Assembly (NCBI GenBank): GCA_021848825.1
Contig: JAJZTQ010000002.1
Coordinates: 69,129-133,128 of the forward strand
Direction of reading: 5' to 3'
DNA from: Pseudomonadota bacterium
GTDB lineage: Bacteria > Pseudomonadota > Gammaproteobacteria > Burkholderiales > JABEVD01
Length of the DNA stretch: 64,000 nt
Made by a program: the position numbers and the translations under genes. Within the stretch, counting starts at the first letter, position 1. The number at the start of each line of letters is the position of its first letter. A model generated the notes under the pieces. It ran no database searches and was not told where the DNA came from. It was given only the letters and a program-made list of their open reading frames with translations. Shown here piece after piece: positions 18,040 to 27,538 of the stretch.

Positions 18040-19424
18040 CCCCGCTTCATCACCCATTCGAGCAGCCTGTCCTCGAAGGATCTTGCCGCTTTCGCATTGG
18101 GATCGTTGACGATGCAGACAACGACATATCTTTTCCCTGTTTTGCCCTGAATCAGGCCGGCAATTGCCCTGACGCCGTCGAGGGAACCGGTCTTGATCCA
18201 TGCCCTTCCGGGGCCGTCTTTCAGCCTTTTTTTCATCGTGCCGTCGATTCCGGCGAGGGGAAGGGAAGAGAAGAAGGCAGGCATCAAGGGGTCCTTGTAG
18301 GCATACAGAAGCAGCTTTGCCATGTGCGCTGCGCTTATCCTGGCCTTCCGAGACAATCCGGAGCCGTTTTCCAGAACGAGTTCGGGAAAATCGAGGCCTG
18401 TTCGTTTGAGCCAGGTCTTCACCTCCATTTCCGAATTTTCTTCCGTGGCGGGAACATTGTTCAACGTCCCGAGCGTCAAGAAGATCTGTCTTGCCATGAC
18501 ATTGTTGCTGTACTTGTTCATGTCGACGATGACGGAAGAGAGAGGTGGGGACTGCATCGAGGCGAAAAGCCTGGCATCGCCCGCCGTGCCGTTTTTCCAG
18601 CTTCCCGAAATTTCCCCGCCCGATTCCCGCCATAGCTTGGAAAAGAGCTGGTAGAGATATTCCGAATGGTCAAAAAGGGCGAAGCTGTCTTCCTTTTCAC
18701 CGCATGAGGCGGGATAGCCGCCATCGAACCCTATTCTGGCGCTTTTTCCGTCGCTCGATATGTTTCCGGAGATGCGTTCTTCCCAGTCATCGCAGGGCCC
18801 TTCCACCAACCTCAGCCTGTTGTCGATGGAAAGGGAGGGAAAATCGGGAAGGACGACAAGCCTGACTTTTTTCCCGTCCGGAATGAAGGAGATGCTGTTC
18901 GCCTCGAAATTGACAAGAAGCGCATCCGGCATCACGTTGTATGGGCGAAACCGCTTTCCATCGAAACTACCAGGGTCGCCCGGGACGCTGAAGAGACTTC
19001 TGTCGAAGACAATTCCTCCCCTGATTTCCCTGAGGCCCAATGCCCTCAATTTCGTGACGAAAAGCCAGAGCCGCTCTATGCCGAGCTCGGGATCGCCGTA
19101 TCCCTTCAGATAAAGCGGGCCTTCGAGCACGCCATCTCTGATGTCCTCGGTGACATAGACTTCCGTCTTCCAGGCATAGGATGGGCCGAGAAGCGATAAT
19201 GCCGCATAGGTCGTGACGAGCTTCATGGTCGATGCAGGGCTCATGGGCTGCTTCGAATGCCATGAAATCAGCGGCTTTTCCTTCGAGACGTCCTGGACGT
19301 AGATCCCGAAATGGTCTGCAGCCATGCCTGTCGCCTTCATTTCTTCGGCGATTTCCCGAGGCAATCCGGAAGCATTGGCCTGGAGCGAGAAAAAAAGGAA
19401 GACGAGCAGGATTCTCAAAGGCAT
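18036..19424 (-). CDS. dacB: D-alanyl-D-alanine carboxypeptidase/endopeptidase (PBP4 type)
   Basis: A 462-residue class C penicillin-binding protein with a signal peptide (residues 1-18, ending QANA). The three active-site motifs are present: SxxK in SPASTMKL, SxN in YSNNVMAR and KTG in WIKTGSLDG. It trims or cleaves peptidoglycan peptide cross-links in the periplasm. Its start overlaps the bioA stop by 10 bases, so the two genes form one transcript, although their functions are unrelated. Confidence 0.94.
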   Translation of the reverse strand: MPLRILLVFLFFSLQANASGLPREIAEEMKATGMAADHFGIYVQDVSKEKPLISWHSKQPMSPASTMKLVTTYAALSLLGPSYAWKTEVYVTEDIRDGVLEGPLYLKGYGDPELGIERLWLFVTKLRALGLREIRGGIVFDRSLFSVPGDPGSFDGKRFRPYNVMPDALLVNFEANSISFIPDGKKVRLVVLPDFPSLSIDNRLRLVEGPCDDWEERISGNISSDGKSARIGFDGGYPASCGEKEDSFALFDHSEYLYQLFSKLWRESGGEISGSWKNGTAGDARLFASMQSPPLSSVIVDMNKYSNNVMARQIFLTLGTLNNVPATEENSEMEVKTWLKRTGLDFPELVLENGSGLSRKARISAAHMAKLLLYAYKDPLMPAFFSSLPLAGIDGTMKKRLKDGPGRAWIKTGSLDGVRAIAGLIQGKTGKRYVVVCIVNDPNAKAARSFEDRLLEWVMKRG

Positions 19425-20710
19425 GCCGATGTTCCATTGACGAGGAGATCCATTTCTTCCTCTTCGATGACGTAAGGGGGCATGAAGTAGACGGTATTCC
19501 CTATCGGCCTCAGAAGAAGCCCATGATTTAACGCATCGAGGTGGAACCGCCTCGGGAAATCCGTTGAGGGGTCGATCACTTCGAACGCCCAGATCATTCC
19601 GCTGTTCCTGAAATGCCTCACTTTCGGATGGGTGGCGAGGATCTCAGCCTTTTTGCTCATGATCGCCGATTTTTCCCTGTTTCTTTCGATCACATCCTCG
19701 TCTTCGAAGATGTCGAGGACAGCGAGCGCAGCCCTGCATGCGAGCGCATTGCCGGTATAGGAATGGGAATGGAGAAATGCCCTGGCGATGCTGTCTTCGT
19801 AGAAGGCATCGTATATGGCCGATCTGGAAAGCACGGCCGAAAGAGGGAGATATCCTCCCGTGATGCCTTTGGAGAGGCACAGGAAATCGGGAACGATACT
19901 GGCCTGCTCGAAGGCAAAGAAAGTGCCGGTCCTGCCGAAACCCACTGCGATTTCGTCTGCGATCAGATGGACGCCATATCTGTCGCACAATTGTCTTGCT
20001 CTCGACAGGTAGACAGGATCATGCATGCCCATTCCGGCCGCGCCCTGGATGAGCGGTTCGATGATCAGGGCGGCGATGTTTTCATGATTTTCTTCAAGGA
20101 TCTTTTCCAATCCGAGTGAGGCGCGCAAGGCGAATTCATGGGGAGATTCGCCTTCCTCGGCATGCCGCCAGTCTGGCGTTTTGGCCTTGATGCCTTCCAT
20201 CACCAGAGGCGAATAGTTGTCCTTGAAGATGGCGACATCCGTGACCGAAAGCGCGCCGAGGGTTTCTCCATGGTATCCGTTTTCGATGCTGACGAATTTT
20301 TTCTTCTGAGGCATTCCCCTGTTCTTCCAGAAATGGAAGCTCATCTTGAGCGCAATTTCGACAGCCGATGCGCCGTCGCTGGCATAGAATGCATGATCGA
20401 GCCCTGAAAGCATCGAGAGCCTTTCCGAAAGCGCTACCACAGGCTCGTGCGTGCATCCTGCGAGGATGGCATGCTCGAGCTTTCCGAGCTGATCGGAAAT
20501 CGCGGAATTGATTTTCCGATTGCAGTGCCCGAACAGGTTGACCCACCATGAACTGATCGCGTCGAGATAGCGATTTTCCTCGAAATCGTAAAGCCAGATT
20601 CCCGATCCTCTGGAAAATGGAATCAACGGCAGGGTTTCATGATGCTTCATCTGGGTGCAGGGATGCCAGACCGAACGAAGACTCCTCGAAATCAGGTCGC
20701 TGTTTTTCAT
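19415..20710 (-). CDS. bioA: Adenosylmethionine-8-amino-7-oxononanoate aminotransferase
   Basis: A 431-residue PLP enzyme that converts KAPA to DAPA with S-adenosylmethionine as amino donor in biotin synthesis. The BioA hallmark WHPCTQMK is near the N-terminus. The cofactor region LIADEIAVGFGRTGTFFAFE and the lysine in LSKGITGGYLPL are intact. No other bio gene is adjacent. It is divergent from the J-like membrane-protein gene, with 55 bases between the starts. Confidence 0.95.
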   Translation of the reverse strand: MKNSDLISRSLRSVWHPCTQMKHHETLPLIPFSRGSGIWLYDFEENRYLDAISSWWVNLFGHCNRKINSAISDQLGKLEHAILAGCTHEPVVALSERLSMLSGLDHAFYASDGASAVEIALKMSFHFWKNRGMPQKKKFVSIENGYHGETLGALSVTDVAIFKDNYSPLVMEGIKAKTPDWRHAEEGESPHEFALRASLGLEKILEENHENIAALIIEPLIQGAAGMGMHDPVYLSRARQLCDRYGVHLIADEIAVGFGRTGTFFAFEQASIVPDFLCLSKGITGGYLPLSAVLSRSAIYDAFYEDSIARAFLHSHSYTGNALACRAALAVLDIFEDEDVIERNREKSAIMSKKAEILATHPKVRHFRNSGMIWAFEVIDPSTDFPRRFHLDALNHGLLLRPIGNTVYFMPPYVIEEEEMDLLVNGTSACL

Positions 20711-20765
20711 GCCTCGTGCTTCTCATATATACTTTCATTCTGATTTTAACCGTTTTGGGAAAAAC

Positions 20766-21902
20766 ATGACTGAAGAATCGTTGTATGCCGAACTCGGCGT
20801 TCCCGAGGGGGCTTCTTTCGACGAAATCAAGGCGGTTTATCAATCCCTTTCGCCTTCGTGGGAAGCTGCAGGGAAAGGGGATGAAGAGCAGAGAAGCGCC
20901 TTCAGGCGCCTTGGCTGCGCCTATGCCGTGCTTTCCGATGCGGACTTGAGAAGGCATTATGACGAGAACCCGAATGGAATCGATTTCGCGAAATTCGAGC
21001 TGGCGATCGATCTTGCCTTGAAGGGCTACGACGATGAAATGCTCGAAGAATATCTGAGCAGGCTTTCCATTCCGCAGCCGGTCGTGAAGACCATGGTCGA
21101 TTCAATTTCGAGGATAAGGGAGGCGCTCTCCGAAAAAAGAGAAGAGCCTGTCTACGGCGGGACAGAAGGCTTCAGGAAAGTCGCAGCAGGGCAGGGCTGG
21201 CAATGGGTCGTCGAAGGGTTTTCCATATTCAGGAAAAGCCCGCTGCTCTGGGTCGTGCTCTGCATGATCCTGACAGGGATAGGGCTCACGCTCTCGCTCA
21301 TTCCGATAGCGGGAGAAATCATCCTCTATCTCGCTTCGCCGATATTCGCAGCCGGATTGATGCAGGGATGCAGGGACATCGAGGAAGGCGAAGAGCTCGA
21401 GCTCGCCCATCTCTTCCTGGGCTTCAGGAAGGACACCAAGCAGCTCGCCAGCATCGGCATGGTCTATCTGTTGGGGCAGATCCTGATACTGGGGATCATG
21501 GTCGCTTTCGGAGGGGACACGATGAGCAAGCTCTTTTTCGGATCGAACGACGTCGATCCTTCAAACATACCTGCTGCCGAAATGAGCAGGGTGATGCTCG
21601 GGCTTTTCGCCGGCATGGCCGTCTCGGTCCCGCTCATGATGATGATCTGGTTTGCGCCCGTTCTCGTGATCTTCAGGGGAATGCAGGCAAGACAGGCGAT
21701 GCAGCTCAGCTTCTCGGCCTGTCTTGCCAACATGCGCCCTTTCCTTGTTTTCGGCAGCGTCCTTCTTGCCATGGCATTCCTCTCCGGGATCACTTTCGGG
21801 CTGGGGCTGCTTCTGATGGTTCCGCTCATTTTCACTTCAACCTATGCGAGCTATGCTGATATTTTCGAGGGAAGGCCGCATATAGACATCAAGGCGGGAT
21901 GA
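20766..21902 (+). CDS. J-like N-terminus fused to a BPSS1780-type membrane protein
   Basis: The protein has 378 residues. About residues 1-65 look like a DnaJ J-domain ([20 protein letters not shown] and [18 protein letters not shown]), but the HPD tripeptide that stimulates Hsp70 is replaced, so it is unlikely to be a working DnaK co-chaperone. The second half has four to five hydrophobic helices of a poorly described beta/gammaproteobacterial membrane family. The stop is one base from the hslV start, so it is cotranscribed with the HslVU protease. A link to membrane-protein quality control is inference. Confidence 0.72.
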   Translation: MTEESLYAELGVPEGASFDEIKAVYQSLSPSWEAAGKGDEEQRSAFRRLGCAYAVLSDADLRRHYDENPNGIDFAKFELAIDLALKGYDDEMLEEYLSRLSIPQPVVKTMVDSISRIREALSEKREEPVYGGTEGFRKVAAGQGWQWVVEGFSIFRKSPLLWVVLCMILTGIGLTLSLIPIAGEIILYLASPIFAAGLMQGCRDIEEGEELELAHLFLGFRKDTKQLASIGMVYLLGQILILGIMVAFGGDTMSKLFFGSNDVDPSNIPAAEMSRVMLGLFAGMAVSVPLMMMIWFAPVLVIFRGMQARQAMQLSFSACLANMRPFLVFGSVLLAMAFLSGITFGLGLLLMVPLIFTSTYASYADIFEGRPHIDIKAG

Positions 21903-21903
21903 A

Positions 21904-22440
21904 ATGGAGCAATTTCACGGCACCACGATACTTTCTGTGAGGCGGGGGTCCAGCGTGGCCCTTGGCGGAGACGGCCAGGTCACGCTTGGCAACATCATCG
22001 TCAAGGCGGGCGCGCGCAAGGTCAGGAAGCTTTTCCATGACAACATCCTTGCAGGATTCGCCGGGGGAACGGCGGATGCCTTCACCCTTTTCGAGCGCTT
22101 CGAAGCGAAGCTGGAAAAGCACCAGGGCAATCTTCTCAGGTCCGCAGTCGAGCTTGCGAAGGACTGGCGCACGGACAGGATGCTGAGAAGGCTGGAAGCG
22201 ATGCTCGCGGTGGCCGACGTCCATGCTTCGCTCATCATCACCGGAAACGGAGACGTGCTCGAGCCTGAATACGGCATCATCGCGATCGGAAGCGGCGGGC
22301 CCTATGCGCAATCCGCGGCCCGTGCGCTGCTCGAGAACACCGACTTTTCTCCTGAGGAAATCGTCAGGAAATCGCTTGAAATCGCCGGGGATCTCTGCAT
22401 CTATACCAACCAGCAGCACAGAATCGAAGTACTGGAGTGA
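21904..22440 (+). CDS. hslV: ATP-dependent protease HslVU, peptidase subunit
   Basis: A 178-residue proteasome-like peptidase. The short propeptide MEQFHG is followed by the catalytic threonine pair (TTILSVRR), which becomes the mature N-terminus. Conserved stretches GGDGQVTLG and [14 protein letters not shown] are present. HslV forms double hexameric rings capped by HslU. The hslU gene follows after a 3-base gap. Confidence 0.97.
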   Translation: MEQFHGTTILSVRRGSSVALGGDGQVTLGNIIVKAGARKVRKLFHDNILAGFAGGTADAFTLFERFEAKLEKHQGNLLRSAVELAKDWRTDRMLRRLEAMLAVADVHASLIITGNGDVLEPEYGIIAIGSGGPYAQSAARALLENTDFSPEEIVRKSLEIAGDLCIYTNQQHRIEVLE

Positions 22441-22443
22441 AGC

Positions 22444-23745
22444 ATGTCGCAGATGACGCCGCAGGAAATCGTACACGAGCTCGACAAGCATATCGTCGGA
22501 CAGAAGGAGGCCAAACGCGCTGTCGCGATTGCCCTCAGAAACCGCTGGAGAAGGCAGCAGGTTCCGGAGCTCCTCAGGCAGGAAATCACGCCCAAGAACA
22601 TCCTGATGATAGGCCCTACCGGCGTCGGCAAGACCGAGATAGCGCGGCGCCTTGCAAAGCTTGCCGATGCGCCTTTCATCAAGATAGAGGCGACGAAATT
22701 CACGGAAGTGGGTTATGTGGGGCGCGACGTCGACTCCATCATCAGGGATCTCGCCGAAACCGCGATCAAGGATGCGAGGGAAGCGGAAACCAGGAAGGTG
22801 AGATACAGGGCTGCTGATGTCGCGGAAGATCGCATCCTCGACGCCCTTCTTCCTGGACAGGAATCGGAGAGCGCGACGCGCCAGAAATTCAGGAAGATGC
22901 TGAGGGAAGGACAGCTCGACGAGAAGGAAATAGAGATAGAAATCTCGGCAATCCAGCCTTCCATGGAGATATACGGCCCGCCCGGCATGGAGGATCTGAC
23001 TTCCCAGATACAGGGCATGTTCCAGAATATCGGCGGAGGCAGGAGAAAGGTCAGAAAGCTCAAGATCAGGGAAGCGATGAAGCTCCTCACCGAAGAAGAG
23101 GCATCCAGGCTCGTCAACGACGAGGAGCTGAAGCTTTCCGCATTGCAGAATGTGGAACAGAACGGGATCGTATTTCTCGACGAGATAGACAAGATCGCAA
23201 GCCGATCCGAGACCATGGGTTCCGACGTTTCCCGACAGGGCGTGCAGCGCGATCTGCTTCCGCTCGTCGAGGGAACGACCGTTTCCACGAAATACGGCAT
23301 GGTCAAAACCGACCACATCCTTTTCATCGCAAGCGGCGCATTCCATCTTGCAAAACCTTCCGACCTCGTTCCGGAGCTGCAGGGCAGATTTCCGATACGG
23401 GTGGAACTGGATTCGCTTTCCGTTTCGGATTTCGAACAGATATTGACCAATACGCATGCCTGCCTCACCGTGCAGTACCAGGCCCTTCTCGAAACGGAAG
23501 GGGTCAGGCTGGATTTCAGGAAGGATGGCATCACGGAGCTTGCCGAGATTGCCTATTCGGTCAACGAGAAGACGGAAAACATAGGTGCAAGGCGCCTTTA
23601 CACCGTGATGGAGCGGCTTCTGGAGGAGATCTCTTTCGATGCCGCGAAGCGCTCGGGCGAGACGGTCACGATCGATGCCGATTTCGTCAGGGCGCGCCTT
23701 TCCGATCTCGCGCAAAGCGAGGATCTTTCGAGGTATGTGCTCTAG
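22444..23745 (+). CDS. hslU: ATP-dependent protease HslVU, ATPase/unfoldase subunit
   Basis: A 433-residue AAA+ unfoldase that feeds substrates into HslV. Walker A is [17 protein letters not shown] (about residue 58), Walker B is [12 protein letters not shown], and sensor and pore regions are intact ([11 protein letters not shown]). The C-terminus [12 protein letters not shown] is the tail that docks into HslV. Length is normal. Confidence 0.97.
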   Translation: MSQMTPQEIVHELDKHIVGQKEAKRAVAIALRNRWRRQQVPELLRQEITPKNILMIGPTGVGKTEIARRLAKLADAPFIKIEATKFTEVGYVGRDVDSIIRDLAETAIKDAREAETRKVRYRAADVAEDRILDALLPGQESESATRQKFRKMLREGQLDEKEIEIEISAIQPSMEIYGPPGMEDLTSQIQGMFQNIGGGRRKVRKLKIREAMKLLTEEEASRLVNDEELKLSALQNVEQNGIVFLDEIDKIASRSETMGSDVSRQGVQRDLLPLVEGTTVSTKYGMVKTDHILFIASGAFHLAKPSDLVPELQGRFPIRVELDSLSVSDFEQILTNTHACLTVQYQALLETEGVRLDFRKDGITELAEIAYSVNEKTENIGARRLYTVMERLLEEISFDAAKRSGETVTIDADFVRARLSDLAQSEDLSRYVL

Positions 23746-23800
23746 GGCGTGTTAACGCTGTGGCTTCGAACTTTCGCCTATTTCCTGCGGTCACAAGGGC

Positions 23801-24349
23801 ATGAAGAAGCTGTTTGCAACAAGCCTGGCTTTGATCCTGGCGGTTTCGTTCTTCGTCTGGCACAGGACTCTCCCGGAACCGGCCGGGAGGCCGTTGCCTG
23901 TCGCTTCCTCGGCGAAGCCTGAAGTTCCGGCAATTCATCGTGAAAAGCCGCAGCAGGCCCTGAAGAGCAAGGCGCCTGAAAAGCGCGTCCCTCCTGCAAG
24001 GAAGCAGGAGATCGCGGCGCAGGCGGCGCCTGTGATCATCAGGATAAATGCCGCATCACTTGACGAGATGAAACTCGGGACGATTCAAAAAAGGAAAGAA
24101 AGGCTTGCTCTCGTTTCGGCGGATCATGAAGGCGTCAGGCTCGATCTCGGAGGTGACCTGCCCTGGCCGATTCCGAAGAGCCCCCTTTTCCAGGACAACA
24201 GGGATATCGGATTTCATGTCGGCCTGAATTATCGCCTCGACGGGAGATGGGACGTGACTGGTCTTGCAGGTGCGAACCTGGATGCGGGAAACTATCCTTT
24301 GAAGCCGAACATGGAGCAGATAGGCGTAAGGGCGAATTACAGGTTCTGA
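23801..24349 (+). CDS. Hypothetical exported protein
   Basis: The protein has 182 residues and is not recognised. It has an N-terminal hydrophobic segment (residues 4-20), then a proline/lysine/alanine-rich linker (residues 25-75), then a short C-terminal part rich in alternating residues (FHVGLNYRLDGRWDVTGLAG) that ends in phenylalanine. This looks like the last strands of an outer-membrane barrel. It may be an anchored periplasmic protein with a truncated barrel-like end. The ribosome site is weak. Confidence 0.6.
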   Translation: MKKLFATSLALILAVSFFVWHRTLPEPAGRPLPVASSAKPEVPAIHREKPQQALKSKAPEKRVPPARKQEIAAQAAPVIIRINAASLDEMKLGTIQKRKERLALVSADHEGVRLDLGGDLPWPIPKSPLFQDNRDIGFHVGLNYRLDGRWDVTGLAGANLDAGNYPLKPNMEQIGVRANYRF

Positions 24350-24383
24350 ACTTGTCGGCCGACTGAGGAAAGAGGGGAAACGA

Positions 24384-24941
24384 ATGGGAAAGCGATACGA
24401 GAGACTGGAGCCGGAACATATCGCCTTCATCGAGCGGCAGAAGCTGTTTTTCGTGGCAACGGCGGCGAGCGAGGGCAGGGTCAATATCTCGCCCAAGGGC
24501 ATGGATTCTTTGAGGGTGCTGGGCACGAACAGGGTGATATGGCTCAACGTCACGGGAAGCGGGAACGAAACGTCAGCCCATGTGCAGCAGGATCCCAGAA
24601 TGACGATCATGTTCTGCGCATTCGAAGGAAATCCGCTGATACTGAGGCTATACGGGAAAGCGTCAGTGATTCACAAAAATGACAGGGAATGGCATGAATG
24701 CCTTTCCCTTTTCAGGCCCCTGCCTGGCGCGAGACAGCTGTTCGATCTCTCCGTTGAGCTGGTCCAGACATCGTGCGGCATGGGTGTGCCATTCTTTTCC
24801 TTTGAAGGGGAAAGGGGCGAGCTCAATGAATGGGCGAGAAAGAAGGGGGAAGAAGGGCTTGCTCGATACTGGGAAGAAAAGAACGGGTTCAGCATCGACG
24901 GTTTCCCCACGGCAATCGCGGAGAAGAACCTCAAGCCCTGA
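24384..24941 (+). CDS. Pyridoxamine 5'-phosphate oxidase family protein
   Basis: A 185-residue split-barrel flavin-binding protein. It starts with the family pattern FIERQKLFFVATAASEGRVN followed by ISPKGMDSLRVL. It is not PdxH. Proteins of this branch are FMN or F420-type oxidoreductases with unknown substrates. A GAGGGG ribosome site lies 7 bases before the ATG. The downstream neighbour is a tiny convergent membrane-peptide gene. Confidence 0.82.
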   Translation: MGKRYERLEPEHIAFIERQKLFFVATAASEGRVNISPKGMDSLRVLGTNRVIWLNVTGSGNETSAHVQQDPRMTIMFCAFEGNPLILRLYGKASVIHKNDREWHECLSLFRPLPGARQLFDLSVELVQTSCGMGVPFFSFEGERGELNEWARKKGEEGLARYWEEKNGFSIDGFPTAIAEKNLKP

Positions 24942-24948
24942 TCCTTTT

Positions 24949-25050
24949 TCATTCGTGCCTGTGCAGTGTCCAGTAGCTGCTGGCGAGGATGATGCCGTCG
25001 ATCACGATCATCGCGACAAGCCCGAATATGACATAAGCCATGTAGTCCAT
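24949..25050 (-). CDS. Small single-pass membrane protein, 33 residues
   Basis: A short frame not likely to be called by standard settings. The ATG (25050) is preceded by a perfect ribosome site AGGAGG at 7-base spacing. The peptide starts MDYMAYVIFGLVAMIV, has a continuous hydrophobic helix of about 20 residues and ends in a charged tail, LHRHE. The strong ribosome site and the membrane-like composition support a real gene. Small proteins of this kind often bind larger membrane complexes, but the partner is unknown. Confidence 0.68.
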   Translation of the reverse strand: MDYMAYVIFGLVAMIVIDGIILASSYWTLHRHE

Positions 25051-25096
25051 TTCAGCCTCCTATCGTTGGTTTTCAACACTTCCCCTTTATGGAAAG

Positions 25097-25136
25097 TCCC
25101 TCGAGGGATGGCGATTCGTTCTACACTTGTACGAAT
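25097..25136. promoter_or_regulatory. Two palindromes between the small membrane gene and the radical SAM gene
   Basis: TCCCTCGAGGGA at 25097-25108 is a perfect 12-base palindrome. ATTCGT (25114-25119) and ACGAAT (25131-25136) form a perfect 6-bp dyad with an 11-base spacer. Both lie in the 130-base divergent promoter region. They are candidate operators for an unknown regulator. Confidence 0.4.
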
Positions 25137-25180
25137 ATGACAGCATCCTTCAGGATTTGTTCCTTTAAGAAGGGTTGAAA

Positions 25181-26218
25181 TTGAAGCGTTCAGAATACAA
25201 GGGAAGAGGCGCCACGCTGCAGATAGAGGGAAGATTCGAGAGCAGCGCAAGGGAGGCTTTCCATGACGGATGGATAGAAGAGGCTTTGCCGCCGCTCAAG
25301 ACGACTGTTTCGGTCGAGAAGGCGAAGAGCGTCATCCAGCATCACGACTCTCACGATCTTCCTTTCAGCCAGTCGCTCAATGCCTACAGGGGATGCGAGC
25401 ATGGCTGCATATACTGTTACGCGAGACCTTCTCACGCCTATCTCGATCTTTCTCCCGGACTCGACTTCGAGACGAGGCTGTTCGCGAAGCCCGACGCGCC
25501 CGAGCTGCTGAGAAATGAACTGGGAAGGAAGAATTACCGGTGCGAAGTCCTCGCGATAGGCACGAATACCGATCCCTATCAGCCGATAGAGCGCGAGTGG
25601 AAGATAACGAGAAAAATACTCGATGTTCTGCTCGAATGCAGCCATCCCGTATCCATCGTCACGAAATCCGCCATGATAGAGCGCGACATCGATCTTCTTT
25701 CGGAACTTGCAGGAAAGAACCTCGTCCAGGTGTTCGTTTCCGTGACGACGCTGGATCCCGAACTGGCGAGAAAAATGGAGCCTCGCGCATCGTCCCCTGG
25801 GAGAAGGCTTGAGGCGATAAGAAGGCTCAACGAAGCGAAAATTCCATGCGGGGTGCTGGTGGCGCCGGTCATTCCGTATCTCACTGATTCGGAAATGGAA
25901 TCCATCCTCCATGCTGCGCATGAATCGGGTGCCAGAAATGCAGGCTACACCCTTCTTCGTCTTCCCCATGAACTGAAAGCGCTTTTTTCAGACTGGCTGG
26001 ATACGCATTATGCCTTGAAAAAGCAGCATGTCATGAACAGATTCATGGCGATGCGCGAAGGCGAGAAAAACGACAGGATGAGGGGAAATGGAATATTCGC
26101 GGATCTGCTGGAGAAGCGCTTCCATGTCGCCAAAGCAAGGCTGGGTTTGAATCTCCAGCCTGTTTCTCTCGACAACACGCGCTTCAAATCGCCGAACGGT
26201 CAATTGAGTCTTTTCTGA
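25181..26218 (+). CDS. PA0069/SplB-like radical SAM protein
   Basis: A 345-residue radical SAM protein. The cluster motif is in RGCEHGCIYCYARPSHAYLDL (CxxxCxYC), followed by family blocks EVLAIGTNTDPYQPIER and SIVTKSAMIERDIDLL. The N-terminal KGRGA segment is typical of the PA0069 (Rv2578c-like) branch, distantly related to spore photoproduct lyase. Substrate unknown. I chose the TTG at 25181 because AAGAAGGG lies 6 bases before it; another TTG at 25175 is too close to it. Confidence 0.88.
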   Translation: MKRSEYKGRGATLQIEGRFESSAREAFHDGWIEEALPPLKTTVSVEKAKSVIQHHDSHDLPFSQSLNAYRGCEHGCIYCYARPSHAYLDLSPGLDFETRLFAKPDAPELLRNELGRKNYRCEVLAIGTNTDPYQPIEREWKITRKILDVLLECSHPVSIVTKSAMIERDIDLLSELAGKNLVQVFVSVTTLDPELARKMEPRASSPGRRLEAIRRLNEAKIPCGVLVAPVIPYLTDSEMESILHAAHESGARNAGYTLLRLPHELKALFSDWLDTHYALKKQHVMNRFMAMREGEKNDRMRGNGIFADLLEKRFHVAKARLGLNLQPVSLDNTRFKSPNGQLSLF

Positions 26219-26219
26219 A

Positions 26220-26924
26220 CTAACTGGTCTGTTCGTAGATGTAGCTCCCGAGCAGCAGCCTTTCGTTCGTTCCCATTTGCCTGAATTCGAGGCCATGATG
26301 GACCGCCTTGGTTCCTTTCGCTGAAGGCGTTTCCGAAACCGAGCGAATGATCGATTCGACAGAAATGACGGAGGAGATTCCCAGAGCGGATAATTTGAAT
26401 GCGAGGCTGACCACCTCGCTCTTTTGCCCCAATGGGGACTCAGACGAAACCATGGCACCTGTCAGGCTGAGATTGTTGATCAGGCATGATATCGGTTCGC
26501 TCCCAGGGGACTTCCTGATTATTGATGCCGGAGTCATCGTCTGAACCCGGGGGGATCTTCTTATAGTGAGTCCTTCTATGCTTTCCGGAAAAGAAATGTG
26601 AAGGTATTCGAAAGGGGACTTGCAGATATGCGCTATGGTGCTGACGAAGCCGAATGCATGCTGGCCGGAGAAGGCCCTGACGACTATCCTTTCGCCCTTC
26701 AGGAGAGGAAGGGTAAGGCCGTGGGAAGCAGGCGCCGTGATCAAGACGCTCATGTGATCGAGATAGCCCAGCAATTTCACGGTGAATTTTTCATTTGATA
26801 CGCTTGGAGGGGGCTGGAGCTGAAGCTTGTCCCCCACTTTCAGCTTCATGTCGGAGAATGAATAGCTCTGCGGACAAGAAGCATCCTGCTGCTGCCAGTC
26901 AGAACCTTGTTTTTTTTGGTTCAT
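26220..26924 (-). CDS. YcgR-like PilZ-domain c-di-GMP receptor
   Basis: The protein has 234 residues. About residues 25-110 are the YcgR N-terminal domain (KLKVGDKLQLQPP). Residues about 120-225 are a PilZ domain with the c-di-GMP motifs RRSPR (RxxxR) and NLSLTG (N/DxSxxG). Such proteins slow flagellar motors or act on pili or polysaccharide machinery when c-di-GMP is bound. No flagellar gene is in the window. With pilA and bcsC nearby, a surface role is possible. Confidence 0.88.
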   Translation of the reverse strand: MNQKKQGSDWQQQDASCPQSYSFSDMKLKVGDKLQLQPPPSVSNEKFTVKLLGYLDHMSVLITAPASHGLTLPLLKGERIVVRAFSGQHAFGFVSTIAHICKSPFEYLHISFPESIEGLTIRRSPRVQTMTPASIIRKSPGSEPISCLINNLSLTGAMVSSESPLGQKSEVVSLAFKLSALGISSVISVESIIRSVSETPSAKGTKAVHHGLEFRQMGTNERLLLGSYIYEQTS

Positions 26925-26995
26925 TCGGGGTGCTGGAATTTATTGGTATCGGCCTATTCTAGCACCATTGCCGATAATCATGAACGGTCAATCAA

Positions 26996-27538
26996 TTATT
27001 TTCTTGCGGGTTTTTTCGAGAGCTTCCGCTGCAGCGTACGTCTGTGCATGTTGAGGCTTCTCGCGGTGGCGGAGATGTTGCCGTCGTGCTCGGTGAGCAC
27101 GCTCTGGATATGCTCCCATTCGAGCCTGTCTACCGACATGGGATTGGCATTGACGGACGCGGAAGGATCGCCTTCGATCTTTTGCAGCGCAGCTGCGATT
27201 TCATCGGCTTTTGCAGGTTTGGCAAGATAATGGATCGCGCCAAGCTTGATCGCTTCGACTGCGGTTGCGATGCTCGCATAGCCTGTCAGCACGACTATCC
27301 TGGTTGCATCGTCTATTTCCTTGAGTTTCTTGACGAGGAAGAGTCCCGACTCTCCCGGCATCTTGAGGTCGACGACTGCATATTCAGGGGAATTGTGCTC
27401 GGCGATATGCACTGCATCAGCGGCGCTGGATGCGCACTGGACGGAAAATCCCCTTTTCTGCATCGCTCTCGAAAGGACAGAGAGGAAGGTCTCATCGTCG
27501 TCGACGAGGAGCAGGGTGGGATTGTCAAGTTCGCTCAT
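26996..27538 (-). CDS. regA: Redox response regulator RegA/ActR/PrrA type
   Basis: A 180-residue regulator with a receiver domain whose phospho-acceptor is Asp57 (AVVDLKMPGESGL). The acidic pocket is VDDD and the switch lysine is in YLAKPAKADE. A C-terminal Fis-type helix-turn-helix GNISATARSLNMHRRTLQRKL follows. The family controls respiration, carbon or nitrogen fixation and cytochrome genes in response to redox state. Its start overlaps the stop of the sensor gene (ATGA). Confidence 0.93.
   Translation of the reverse strand: MSELDNPTLLLVDDDETFLSVLSRAMQKRGFSVQCASSAADAVHIAEHNSPEYAVVDLKMPGESGLFLVKKLKEIDDATRIVVLTGYASIATAVEAIKLGAIHYLAKPAKADEIAAALQKIEGDPSASVNANPMSVDRLEWEHIQSVLTEHDGNISATARSLNMHRRTLQRKLSKKPARK

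Noticed and set aside
23746-23800. GCGTGTTAACGC dyad after hslU as a terminator
   Set aside because: The stem is only four base pairs with no T tract.
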